NCBI GenBank assembly: GCA_024663395.1
Contig: JANFAH010000037.1
Location: 124,001-188,000 of the forward strand
Length of the DNA stretch: 64,000 nt
Direction: 5' to 3'
DNA from: Pisolithus tinctorius
Taxonomy: Eukaryota > Basidiomycota > Agaricomycetes > Boletales > Pisolithaceae
Shown: positions 54,400-64,000 of the stretch, piece after piece
Position numbering within the stretch: position 1 is the stretch's first letter
Layout: every line of letters starts with the position of its first letter
Notes under the pieces: generated by a model
The model's input: only the letters and a program-made list of their open reading frames with translations
Told to the model about the DNA's origin: nothing
Databases searched by the model: none
Translations under genes and position numbers: made by a program

Positions 54400-57300
54400 A
54401 TGTCGAGAGCAAGGGCACCGGCCAATCCGCGAGGCACGATGCCCGAAGGGGACGGACCCCCTAATGCACAGACCAACGAACCAACGCCGTCCTCACCTGC
54501 AGCACCGATAGCGTCAGCTAGTGCCTCGAGGACGCCTCAGGTAACGCCCAACTCACCAATAGGTTCACCCACAGTTGCAGGGCCCTCGTCACAACCGACA
54601 GGACCAAGCCCAGTCATTGATGGGTCCTCGACGTTGATGATGGCATTGTTGAAGGGGAAGGGACGAGCCAGGTCTAGAGAAAGAGGACGAGAGGGAGAGA
54701 TGAAAATAGTCAAGACAGAGAAGCTCACCTCTAATAACTGGGCAGCGTGGAAAAAGAAGATCGCCGCCATACTTTGGCTCCAAGATTTGTACGAGATGGT
54801 GACAGGGGATGACCCACAGCCATCTGAGACCCTGCCGGACAAATTGAATGCCTGGCAGAAACGTGACAAACATGCGTACGTGACGCTTATGGCAAACCTC
54901 GCTAACGATCAGACCGTACATGCCCAATCAGAGACAGAGACCAGTGCCACGTTGTGGCGTAATCTACACATGGTAAACAAAACCCAGGGCCAGCAGTCCA
55001 TCACCGCTATTAGGCGCGAGATCTATGGCCTCAAGGTGCAGGAGGATATGGACCTCCCCGATCATATCACTAGACTACACGACTTGCAGAACCAGCTGTA
55101 TGAAATGGGTGACGTCATGCCAGATCCCCAGTTCCAGGCCATGTTGCTGTCGTCACTCCCTACCTCGTGGGATAGCTATACCTCCGGCTTCCTCGGAGGG
55201 TCGCACTCACAAACAACCAAGATATCTACGCAAGAAATAATATCATTACTCTGCACTGAATGGGAACACCGCAAGCGTGAAGGCGGAGAGAGTGGGTACT
55301 ATGCCAAGAGTGGTGGGAGCAATAAACGTAAGGCCGATCATCTGGGCCCGTGTGACATATGCGGTCACACCAATCACAGAACTTCCGAGTGCTGCTTCAA
55401 GAACAAACCCAAATGCGGGCACTGCTGACGGTTTGGCCACACTACCCAGGAGTGTTGGACCAACCCAGATAACAAAGATAAACGGCGAAGACAGAGATCT
55501 AGAGACCGAGATAGAGATCAGGATAGGAAGCGGTCTAGTAGATGCTCCGGACGATCAGATAAAGCGCATCGCACAGTGGAGAATACGGACTCCAAAGACG
55601 ATGTAGCATTCTCCTCTACCGAAAGTGTAGATACTAAGTCTCCCAAATCAGAAACTTATTCTGCATATGTGTGGTTGGCTGATAGTGCTACAACATCACA
55701 CATCTGCGCTCATCGCGAAGCATTCACTACCTACGAGGCACTACTGGACAAAACAGTCTCTGGAATAGGTACCAAGCCAGCTGCTGTACCCGGACATGGC
55801 ACGGTCACAGTGAATAGCCAAATAGGTGACCGAACAGTTACTGTTAATTTACGCGATGTGCTACATGTGCCGTCATCGCCTAATAACTTATTTTCAATTG
55901 GCCGCTTAGATGCACAAGGTGGTCGCTCCATCAGTGGAGGAGGCCAGATCGAATTGTGCAACTCCTCAGGGGATGTTATCGCACTGGGGAAGCGGAAAAA
56001 CCACTTATACGAACTACAATTTACAGTACCTACGAGGAGCGAGCAAACCAGCCTCGCTGATGAAACAACCTCATGGAAAACATGGCATAAACGCTTTGGC
56101 CATATTGGGATAAGTGGATTACACCACCTGTTCCGTAAGAAGTTAGTGAAAGGGTTCGAAGTCGATCCGAACTCACCCAATTTCAATTGCGAAGCGTGCA
56201 CTGCTGCTAAGCAGACACGTGAACCGCACCCGTCCGAGGCAGCACACCGATCCTCGGCACCGGGAGAATTGACTCACACAGACGTGTGGGGACCAGCACA
56301 AATGACGTCCATACATGGCGATCGATACTACATATCATTCATTGACGATGCAACAAGGTATGCTACAATGTACTACATGAAACAAAAGGGGGAAGCAACA
56401 GAACGCGTAAAAGAATACATGCAGATGTTGGAAAGGCAGAAAGACATACTCCCTAAGCGAATCAGATGTGACAATGGAACCGAATACATCAACAACGCAC
56501 TGATAACATGGTGCAAAGAAAAAGGGATACTGCTAGAACCTACGGCACCGTACTTGCCATCCCAAAACGGCATAGCTGAACGATTCAATCGCACCGTTGT
56601 AGAACTAGGACGGGCAATGCTACTGGCAAGAGACCTGCCAAAGTTCCTGTGGTGCGAGGCCATAAGCCATGCAGTTTATGTATGCAACCGCGCATGGACA
56701 TGCACCTGTGAGAAAACACCCTATGAGGGATGGTACGGGCAAGAGCCTGACGTATCACACCTTCAAGAGTTTGGAACGCGCGTATGGATCCTCAATGAAC
56801 ACCAAACGATCTCCAAGTTAGATGCGAGATCACACACGCACACATTCGTGGGCTTCCTAGATGGCCCATGCGCTGTTCAGTACTTCGACACATGCACAAG
56901 ACAAATACATACCTCGAGAAACTACCGGTTCCATCCAGAAACTACCGGTTCCATCCAGAGACCGACTCGCCTCCTCGAGACCTGCCAACTACAGGGGGAG
57001 ACACTGGAGGAGAGGAAGAAAGAACTGCCAGCGATAAAGTGGAACCAAAATGGAAACAAACGGAGTCACATGACGAGCCCACAAGGCGAAGCAAAAGAGC
57101 CTGGACGTTGCACGATTACAACGTGTTGAATGATCCATTACCTGATTTAGATGAATTACTAAATGATGAGCAAACGTCGGAGAATCGTGAGCTCTTGTCA
57201 GCGGAGTGAGTGTACCTAGCATTTAATGAAAGTACACTAGGGGAGGGCGACCCCAAAACACTACGAGAGGCTAAAGCCTCACTTGAATGGCCGGAATGGC

Positions 57301-58154
57301 AAAAAGCCATAGAAGCCGAGCTACAACAATTGTGTGAAAAAGGGACGTGGATATTAGTAGATCCACCGGAAGGGCGCAAACCCATCTCAAATAAATGGGT
57401 ATTCACCCGAAAATACGATAAAGATGGGGTACTCCAAAAATACAAAGCGAGATTAGTCGCCAGGGGATATTCCCAGGTCCCAGGAATGGATTATAACGAC
57501 ACCTATTCCCCGGTCGTTAGATTAGAAACAATACGCCTTATCTTATCATTGGCCAATGCCCAAAACTGGGAAATCCAACAAATGGATGTAAAGGGCGCGT
57601 ACTTAAATGGTAAACTAAAAGAAGAAATATACATGGAGCAGCCCGAAGGCTTCGACGATGAAACCGGACGCCTGTGTAAACTAATCAAGACATTATACAG
57701 ACTAAAGCAGTCCAGACGTGAGTGGAACGAGGAGCTAAATGGCCAGTTACAAACTGTTGGCTTCACTCGACTCCACTCCGACCCATGTGTATACATAAGA
57801 AAAACCTCGACTACGATCGAGATCATTACGGTATGGGTAGACGACCTAGTACTTGTCACCAATACTGCCGAACTTATGACTAAGCTAAAAACACAACTAC
57901 AAAATATGTTTGAGGTAACAGACCTTGGAGACCCAAGTAAACTAGTTGGGATTGAGATCACACGAAATCGCACCAGTGGAATAATCACCCTCAGTCAGAC
58001 GCGCTACATAGAGGGACTGCTGCAAAAATATGGAATGATTGACGCAAACCCAGTCAAAACTCCACTCAATCTGGGCACGTGGCTAAGCCCACGTGACACT
58101 GAGGCCGAAGGTGTACCTAGGACCCCATGTAGTCCATTTAGTCACAACATATAG
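54400..58154 (+). pseudogene. Copia Gag-Pol polyprotein, disrupted
   Basis: Gag (KLTSNNWAAWKKKIAAIL, then the knuckle CDICGHTNHRTSEC) runs from ATG 54400. A TGA at 55426-55428 falls inside a second knuckle (CGHC-stop-RFGHTTQEC). The same frame continues with protease WLADSATTSHIC and then integrase: HKRFGHIG..CEACTAAK, Asp in THTDVWGP, Asp in RCDNGTEY and Glu in NGIAERFN. A 20-bp tandem duplication at 56921-56960 shifts the frame. A second TGA lies at 57207-57209. Reverse transcriptase follows (KWVFTRKYDKDG, QMDVKGAYLNG, catalytic VWVDDLVLV) and the frame ends at 58154 without RNase H. The copy cannot make a working polyprotein. Confidence 0.9.
56921..56960 (+). repeat. 20-bp tandem duplication in copia pol
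   Basis: The unit ACTACCGGTTCCATCCAGA plus one base occurs twice in tandem. The second copy differs only in its last base. Being 20 bp it shifts the reading frame. Confidence 0.95.
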
Positions 58155-59757
58155 GTAGCCTGCGTGCCAAAATGCCAACACTTATATAGACCCCGTGACG
58201 GGCCTGTCTAAATAGATTAGCCATGACACATGGACAGGCCTGAGGGCCTATAGTGAGAGCAACATATGTACGGGCCCGTAAGCGCAATTCCACAACATAT
58301 GGGAGGGCCTGTGGAGGGTAAGGATGCTGCAACATATAGACAGGCCCATGACCAAGTAAGTATGCTGAGCTACTGTAAGACATGGACGGGCCTGCCTATT
58401 GTATCATGAAGAAGGTCGCAACATATGGACGGGCCCGCCCGTCATATGCTTTATAGGCTCACAACATAAAGAGGGGCCCCTCTATGATAGATTACAGAGT
58501 TGGCAGCATATGGAAGGGCCCGTCTTTGGGATAATATACCGCTGTCACAACATATAGACGGGCCCGTCCATAGCAAGATGTACGCCTGTCGCAACATAAG
58601 GACGGGCCCGTCAGTAATATCATTGACAGCATCACAGCACATAGACGGGCCCGTCTAGTAAGATGCATCCCTGCCGCAACATAAAGACGGGCCCATCAGT
58701 AATATCATTTATAGCGTCAAAACATATGGACAGGCCCTTCCATAATATCATTTATACCATCACAACACATGGGCAGGCCCGTCCATAGTAAGATGTACCT
58801 GTCGCAACATAAAGACAGGCCCTTCAATATATATCATTTACAGGGTCACAACACATGGACGGGCCCGTCTAGTAAGATGCACCCGTGTCACAACTTAAAG
58901 ATGGGCCTTTCAGCAAGGTCAATTACAAGGTCACAGCACATGGATGGGCCCGCCAATAGCAACATGTATGCCTGTCGCAACATAAAGACGGGCCCATCAG
59001 TAATATCATTTACAGTGTCACAGCACATAGACGGGCCCGTCTAGTAAGATACGCCCCTGTCACAACATAAGGATGGGCCCGTCAGTAATATCAATTACAA
59101 TGTCACAACACATGGACGGGCCCGTCAATAGCAACACGTATGCCTGTTGTAACATAAAGACGGGCCCGTCAGTAATATCAATTACAATGTCACAACACAT
59201 GGACAGGCCCGTCAATAGCAACATGTATGCCTGTCGCAACATAAAGACGGGCCCATCAGTAATATCATTTACAATGTCACAACACATAGACGGGCCCGTC
59301 TAGTAAGATGCGCCCCTGTCGCAACATAAGGACGGGCCCGTCAGTAATATCATTTTCAATGTCACAACACATGGACGGGCCCGTCAATAGCAACACGTAT
59401 GCCTGTCGCAACATAAAGACGGGCCCTCATAAGGACGGGCCCGTCAGTAATATCATTTACAATGTCACAACACATGGACGGGCCCGTCAATAGCAACACG
59501 TATGCCTGTCGCAACATAAGGACAGGCCCGTCAGTAATATCAATTACAAGGTCACAACACATGGACGATGGGCCCTTCAGCGGTATTATTTATATGGTCA
59601 TAACATATGGACGGCCCTTCAGTAATATCTTTTATATTGCCATAAAACAAGGACGGGTCCGTCTAGTAAGATCCACCCTGTCGCAACATAAGACGGGCCC
59701 AACACCAATAGCACGTATGGCGTCACAACATATTGATTGGATCACAGTAAAATATTG
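58143..59757. repeat. 43-bp-period minisatellite with palindromic core
   Basis: About 37 copies of a GGGCCC-type core recur every 42-44 bp. The consensus core is the perfect 12-base palindrome GACGGGCCCGTC, preceded by ACAACACATG or CAACATAAA. From about 58600 the units alternate (ATAGCAACATGTATGCCTGT versus AGTAATATCATTTACAATGT spacers), giving an 86-bp higher-order unit. Copies at the left end and after 59560 are more divergent. Open frames through the array follow from its lack of stops and are not genes. Confidence 0.93.
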
Positions 59758-59843
59758 AGGCAAGCGTCCCGACATGCCGTAATTTTCCAACAAGCTGCAA
59801 GCAGCTCGCCCACTATACAACTCCGACCTCATCCACCCCAAGC

Positions 59844-61085
59844 ATGAATACTACGCAAGAAATGTCTAAAATCCCCCACGGATGGCGAATGGAACTAACA
59901 GACTGCATTGCGTCATACATGAAAGCGAGGTTTCAAGAGGAGGTATTCAGCGGACCTCGCGCCCTTCCAGATATATCGATTCCATTTCCGGTGTTATGTG
60001 AAGCGGATCGCATATTGTCAGTAATCTCACAGGCCTATCGTCGCCCAAGTACGTCCATCATAATGGTGCGATGGAAGTTTTCATCTTTCCGCAGTCAACG
60101 TCAGGAAAAATCGGGGTGGAAAAACCTGCAATGCAGAAGCTGCTGAGAGATACGCGGAAGTGACTGAGCCATCCATTCTGGTGACCGACTCAAACACCAT
60201 CCGCGTATGGTATTTGCCGGACGCTCTCAGCCCAAAAAGAAGGGTAAGGAAATGCAGAATCTCATATTCTACTGACTTAATGGAATGGCAGGCCGATGTA
60301 TGGAACTGCCTTCATCTTCTGAGGGAACCACTGCGGGAGAGCATAAAGGCTTCCCCACAGGCATGGCGGACGGACAAGTCATATTTCCGCGATGATGCTG
60401 AGTTGAAAGGTGCCATCAACCTGTCACCCGCATGGTTTCAACAGGGTCATGGGGTGGGTGATCATTGCTCGCCTTGTAAATAAAGCGCTCATCCGTCTTG
60501 AAGCCCCAAAATGGCTTCCCGGAAGCCTCACGGCTGCTCAAATCCAGGACGGAAAACACTTCTACAAGGGAATGGGTCGACCAAATGTCCGACACCAATG
60601 CCCTGTTATCTGCGATCCTGCATGTCATCCACCCGCGAATGTATGCAGATGGCAGGGAAGCGTTGATCCGCCTTGGCAAACAGGCGGAACAGCGGGCGGA
60701 TTCGGATATGAGCTCCATACTGCCGATATGGAGCTCCACGTATAGCAGCATGTCCGTGATGGTGAATCGGGCAACTTGTTACCACAGGGATATCAATGGA
60801 CGGGATCCATGGTATGACCTGCTGGTAACCGTGGGCGACTACCCGCCTTTGGACTTTGTCATTCCAACGCTGAATCTGCGGCTGCGCTACAACCCAGGGA
60901 CCATCATTGCATTTTCAGGTTCAGCATTGGAGCATGGGGTGGGAGCTGTAGACGGTGACAGAGCATGCCTGGCGTACTACATGCGTGCCAACGTACATCA
61001 GTCGGTGCGTGTTCCCATGTGTCAATCACCGCAGATGGACGACCTACTACCTAGACCAGTTGCAACTGGAGAACTGTTGATTTGA
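59844..61085 (+). CDS. TET/JBP-family 2-oxoglutarate/Fe(II) dioxygenase (about 359 aa)
   Basis: Proposed exons 59844-60048, 60095-60243, 60292-60457 and 60526-61085 are in phase and give 359 aa; the last intron is the least certain. The middle block (TIRVWYLPDALSP, INLSPAWFQQGHG) and the catalytic region match basidiomycete TET/JBP proteins. The HxD metal motif is CYHRDINGR (His260, Asp262), followed by WYDLLVTVGDY, RLRYNPGTIIAFSG, the distal His in LEHGV (His310) and the 2-oxoglutarate-binding Arg in GDRACLAYYMR (Arg319). All catalytic residues are present, so activity is plausible. Known fungal members oxidise 5-methylcytosine. The first ATG lies about 90 bp after a minisatellite, and the gene is convergent with the 584-aa gene. 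It is not inside the KDZ element of this window. Confidence 0.87.
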
Positions 61086-61163
61086 AGCTGCAAAATTTAA
61101 TGTAAGATTTAGTAGGCGATGCGGATCTCGTATTTTATTAGGATATGCTGGCTCTCAAACTTT

Positions 61164-61356
61164 GGACGGGCGGTGTTGCCAAGATTTTGCAAATGGGCGG
61201 GTGCTTATACATCATAGATTGGGCGGGTACTCAGAGCTAAAGGGTTTGCATCAAAAACTGCAACAAAAGTAAAACTACTCAGGCCATCATGCAGATGGGT
61301 GGATTGTGAGACATCGCACAGATGGGCGGGGGTTCAGACATCATGCGAATGGGCGG
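61164..61356. repeat. Degenerate G-rich minisatellite between convergent genes
   Basis: About six copies of a GATGGGCGGG-like core (61165, 61192, 61217, 61293, 61320, 61347) with loosely similar spacers (ATCATGC, AGACATC). It occupies most of the 339 bp between the TET/JBP stop and the stop of the next gene. Confidence 0.7.
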
Positions 61357-61424
61357 CATCTCATAAATGATCAACATTTACAGCAATGTCTATACAACCA
61401 ACTCCACAGTCAAAAACACATAAA

Positions 61425-63534
61425 CTATTGAAGCGGCATGCCCAACAACCCATGCAATGCCCACCACCTAGCATAGAAATGGTCGATTTGTTGACCCCGA
61501 CCGTGGACAACATCGGCATATTTCTGAATATTTTCGATGCAGTAGTTTACCTGCTCCTCGATATGGCCATCGAGACGGTCTGCGATTGGCGCCTCAGGCA
61601 ATGGCCATAAGCCCTGGGCCATCATCAACGATTTGCAGCGACGAGAATAAGCGGCATACCTTAAAAAAAACCCAAGCCGCGGAAAACAATCCTTTGCCTT
61701 GCAATCTTTGGGAATCCACAGCATATTCCTCGGAACGATATAGCCACCAAGGGAATGCAAAGCCGGAATTGGGATCAGCTGTGTGCGGGGTCCAATGCGG
61801 GACGATGGCGCTGATATTGTCGATTATGCAAAATGCGCTAAGGGGAATTAGCTGCATTTGCTCGCGGAAGCTAACCTCATCATCTTGGTGTCTGAGGTAC
61901 GCATGGTAGCACGCTGGGAGGGGAGGAGTATAGCTGGCACGCGACACCGTCACCAGAATCAAGCTATTAAGCTGATTCTGAAGGAATTATGTATCAGTCC
62001 CACGTTGTGAAAAATTGATGTAAAACCTACCAAGTCCATCGCTAGGTTTGCAAACCAATGCGCGGGCCATCCCACGATATCGGCAGTCTGCTTCAGATGT
62101 ACAGAGGCCACCTCAATCCGGCACGCCAAGTAGACAATACCCATCTCTACCACAGACTGGCGAGATGGGTGTGATTGGCTGGCAATGAATGGCTCCGGAC
62201 AATTTTCAAAGGCGGAACGCGGATAATGAACGACTTCCATCAAATCGAGCATATTGACGAGTCGAAGGCCCTGAGACGCTGCACCATACTGGTCCCTTGC
62301 AGCTGTGCCCAATTCTCTCGCAATGGCATTCGCAGCATGCACAAGGTGCCTATCGAGGGTGGGATCGAATGGCGTGTCGCTGGGAGCGGTGTTTCCGCGG
62401 TAGCGAGATACCGCGGCATGTAAGGCGCGCAGGACTACAATTATCAATGTCAACGGTGTATCAGATTAAGCTCATGCCCATACCCTGATCGCAACGCGGA
62501 ACAGGTGCCAATCCCCATTGTTCCATTTGAAGAGATTGCTGTTCGGATGGAAGTTCACCTACATAATCGATGGATATCACCGATCACATGAATGGAACCA
62601 AATAAATGCTCACCGTTGCATATTTCTTCGAAAAGATCCCTCATCTCTGATCGTTCAGGCATGCCAAAAGTCAAATGGTTTCCGCCATTGTCCTCATCCG
62701 CTGTCAAGTCAAAAGATTCGACGGGTACATTTGAAACGAGCGGGGGAGGTGTTGGTTCCCTCATATCCTGCAATTGAGCAAGCAGGTTAGTCGGACAATT
62801 GGGTCGAGGAGATGGGTCCCTCAGATTTGATGATTCGTGGGTGATGGGCAGAGGAGACAGTTCCCGCACATTCTGCAAGTCTGCCAGAAAATCGACCTGC
62901 ATAGTCATGTCTTGTGCAGGCGTTGAAGACCCATCCATCCTGTTCAATTTCTCATCTGTGACTGGCGGTGCTGATGGTTCCCGTGCATTCAGCAATTGCT
63001 CGAGTAGATCCATGTTCATACCATCCGCTGGGGGAGCAGTTGGTTCCCGTTCATTCAGGAACCGATTCATCAAGTTTTCGTGCGGGTCCATTACTAGAAA
63101 ATTAGTTTGTTCGTTAGCTTGAAGGGCAATCATGCCAACTCACCAGCCGCGACTCCGCCCTCTTCCAGAGCGGTTGGCTCCCTTTCCTGCAGGAACTGAG
63201 CCAGCAAACTTTCGGATGAATCTATAGCGAAAGAACTTTGCTGTTGAGCTTGGAGAGAAATCATGTTCACTCACCGGCCGCGATATCGATGTTCGACCCC
63301 GCCATATCCGCCCTTCCACTTGAGACAATTGGTGGCAGGGTTGGCTCTCGCAGCTCACGCAGTTGTACTAGCCTCTCCTCCAGATTTTTGGACTGCTTCA
63401 CGCGGGAGCTAGATTGCCTTGGCTCGATTGGTCTTACATTAGCTGTGGATGGCTTAGGTCGCTGGATCCAACAATGAAGACAACCTCACCTTGACGACGG
63501 AAACGAACTTGGCGGGACTGTTCGGCGGACATAT
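61425..63534 (-). CDS. Unknown 584-aa protein with six LxxLxxxREPT repeats
   Basis: Eight exons join in frame: 63534-63492, 63442-63275, 63221-63144, 63093-62614, 62558-62484, 62434-62031, 61977-61660 and 61613-61425. The N-terminal part carries six short repeats, for example LVQLRELREPTLPP, LLAQFLQEREPTA, LMNRFLNEREPTAPP, LLEQLLNAREPSAPP, FLADLQNVRELSPLP and LLAQLQDMREPTPPP. Each is an amphipathic helix followed by a proline-rich turn. The first three sit on separate exons with similar introns, pointing to exon duplication. A possible SUMO-interaction-like ESFDLTADED follows. The C-terminal 300 residues are helical with conserved-looking Trp/Pro positions (GFAFPWWLYRSEEYA) and match nothing I know. 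Convergent with TET/JBP. Function unknown. Confidence 0.72.
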
Positions 63535-64000
63535 TCGACGACGATGGGTTCACTGATAGCTCGATGATCAATCAAGATTTAAACTTGTAGGAACAATGGT
63601 GAGAATATCATTCACACCGTGGGAAGCAAGGTTGGACAATGGCGGATGGAGCCAAATTTTGGGTAACAGCAATACATGGGAGATGAGCAGCAATATCTCC
63701 CTACATAGATAGCTACCAGTCGCTTCCACATGGCCAATACGTAGACCTGTCCCGCTCAGCTCTCCGCTCAATTGTCCTGCTCAACCGTCCTGCTTAACTA
63801 TCCCTCTCTCTGATATCAAAGACGCCTCTCACAACCACCATGGTGTCATGAGCTACCATACATTCCATACACTTGTATTCTAATGTGTAAAACTAGGCTA
63901 AGCCCTCTATACGAGTTCCAAAAAAGGTTTCTGCTCTGAATGTTTGAGGGATTTGACAACTACTTCTGCTTTTGATTGCTGCCTGTTTGCTTGCGTGATC
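63535..64000. other. Upstream region of the 584-aa gene, no other gene seen
   Basis: Short frames only. The promoter of the minus-strand 584-aa gene should lie here. Confidence 0.45.

Larger units (their letters stand above)
53961..58142 (+). mobile_element. Ty1/copia retrotransposon, 3'-truncated and disabled
   Basis: It starts with a probable 339-bp 5' LTR, a primer-binding site and a gag-pol frame in copia order (Gag, protease, integrase, reverse transcriptase). The sequence is lost after the reverse transcriptase region (about 58110-58142), where the minisatellite begins, so RNase H and the 3' LTR are missing. Gag-pol has two in-frame TGA codons and a 20-bp tandem duplication. No target duplication can be checked. 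Confidence 0.88.

Noticed and set aside
58769..59562. Several open frames of 60-100 codons in both strands of the minisatellite
   Set aside because: Repetitive translation of a repeat unit lacking stops; no start context or splice support.
58143..59757. CRISPR-like array (regular repeats with spacers)
   Set aside because: Eukaryotic context, spacers are themselves repeated and related, and the core drifts. This is a minisatellite.
59844..61085. TET/JBP gene as cargo of the KDZ element of this window
   Set aside because: It lies 30 kb beyond the right inverted repeat, and I found no matching repeat ends around it.

Overview
The window looks like chromosomal DNA of a mushroom-forming basidiomycete (Agaricomycetes). 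Introns are 40-70 nt with GT..AG ends. Host genes include an M36 fungalysin, a METTL7-like methyltransferase and a giant DUF6606/DUF3638/DUF3645 protein, and there is a KDZ DNA transposon, two Ty3/gypsy elements, a Ty1/copia remnant and a fungal-type TET/JBP dioxygenase gene. Exon models were built by hand from splice signals and reading-frame continuity; family names come from recognising motifs, with no database search. LAYOUT. 1-759: host flank with the edge of one partial minus-strand gene. 768-29963: a 29.2-kb KDZ-superfamily DNA transposon bounded by ~610-bp terminal inverted repeats and a perfect 8-bp target duplication (ATTCCATA). Its own cargo is a 631-aa protein (minus), a small degraded gene (plus), a viroplasmin-like 242-aa protein (minus) and a decayed KDZ transposase (plus). 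Nested inside it at 4784-23328 is Ty3/gypsy element A (983-bp LTRs), and nested inside the pol gene of A at 9605-17745 is a second gypsy element B, a chromovirus (687-bp LTRs, 5-bp duplication AATAG). Three levels of insertion are therefore readable to the base. 30721-35357: a kinase-like gene and a secreted fungalysin metalloprotease with one frameshift. 35358-41279: gene-poor, with a broken MYND/TPR gene. 41280-52304: a divergent pair, METTL7-like methyltransferase and an intact 3058-aa DUF3638 protein. 52648-53960: a DEAD-box helicase fragment fused to a second copy of the MYND fragment. 53961-58142: a truncated, multiply disabled Ty1/copia element. 58143-59757: a 43-bp-period minisatellite with a palindromic GACGGGCCCGTC core. 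59844-61085: TET/JBP dioxygenase. 61425-63534: a convergent 584-aa gene of unknown function with six LxxLxxxREPT repeats. HOW THE PARTS RELATE. Nearly every difference between the two LTRs of A, and those compared between the KDZ inverted repeats, is a transition at a CpG. That is the trace expected of cytosine methylation, in a locus that also carries a TET/JBP gene (5-methylcytosine oxidase family). TET/JBP genes and KDZ transposons are known to be associated in basidiomycetes, but here the TET/JBP gene lies outside the KDZ inverted repeats. The most unusual observation is in element A: it is saturated with the motif CGGAATT, in LTRs, spacers and genes alike, and it carries an intact antisense gene whose protein has a Zn(II)2Cys6-type cysteine cluster, a fold that classically reads CGG triplets. 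This suggests, as a hypothesis, a self-targeting or anti-silencing system.
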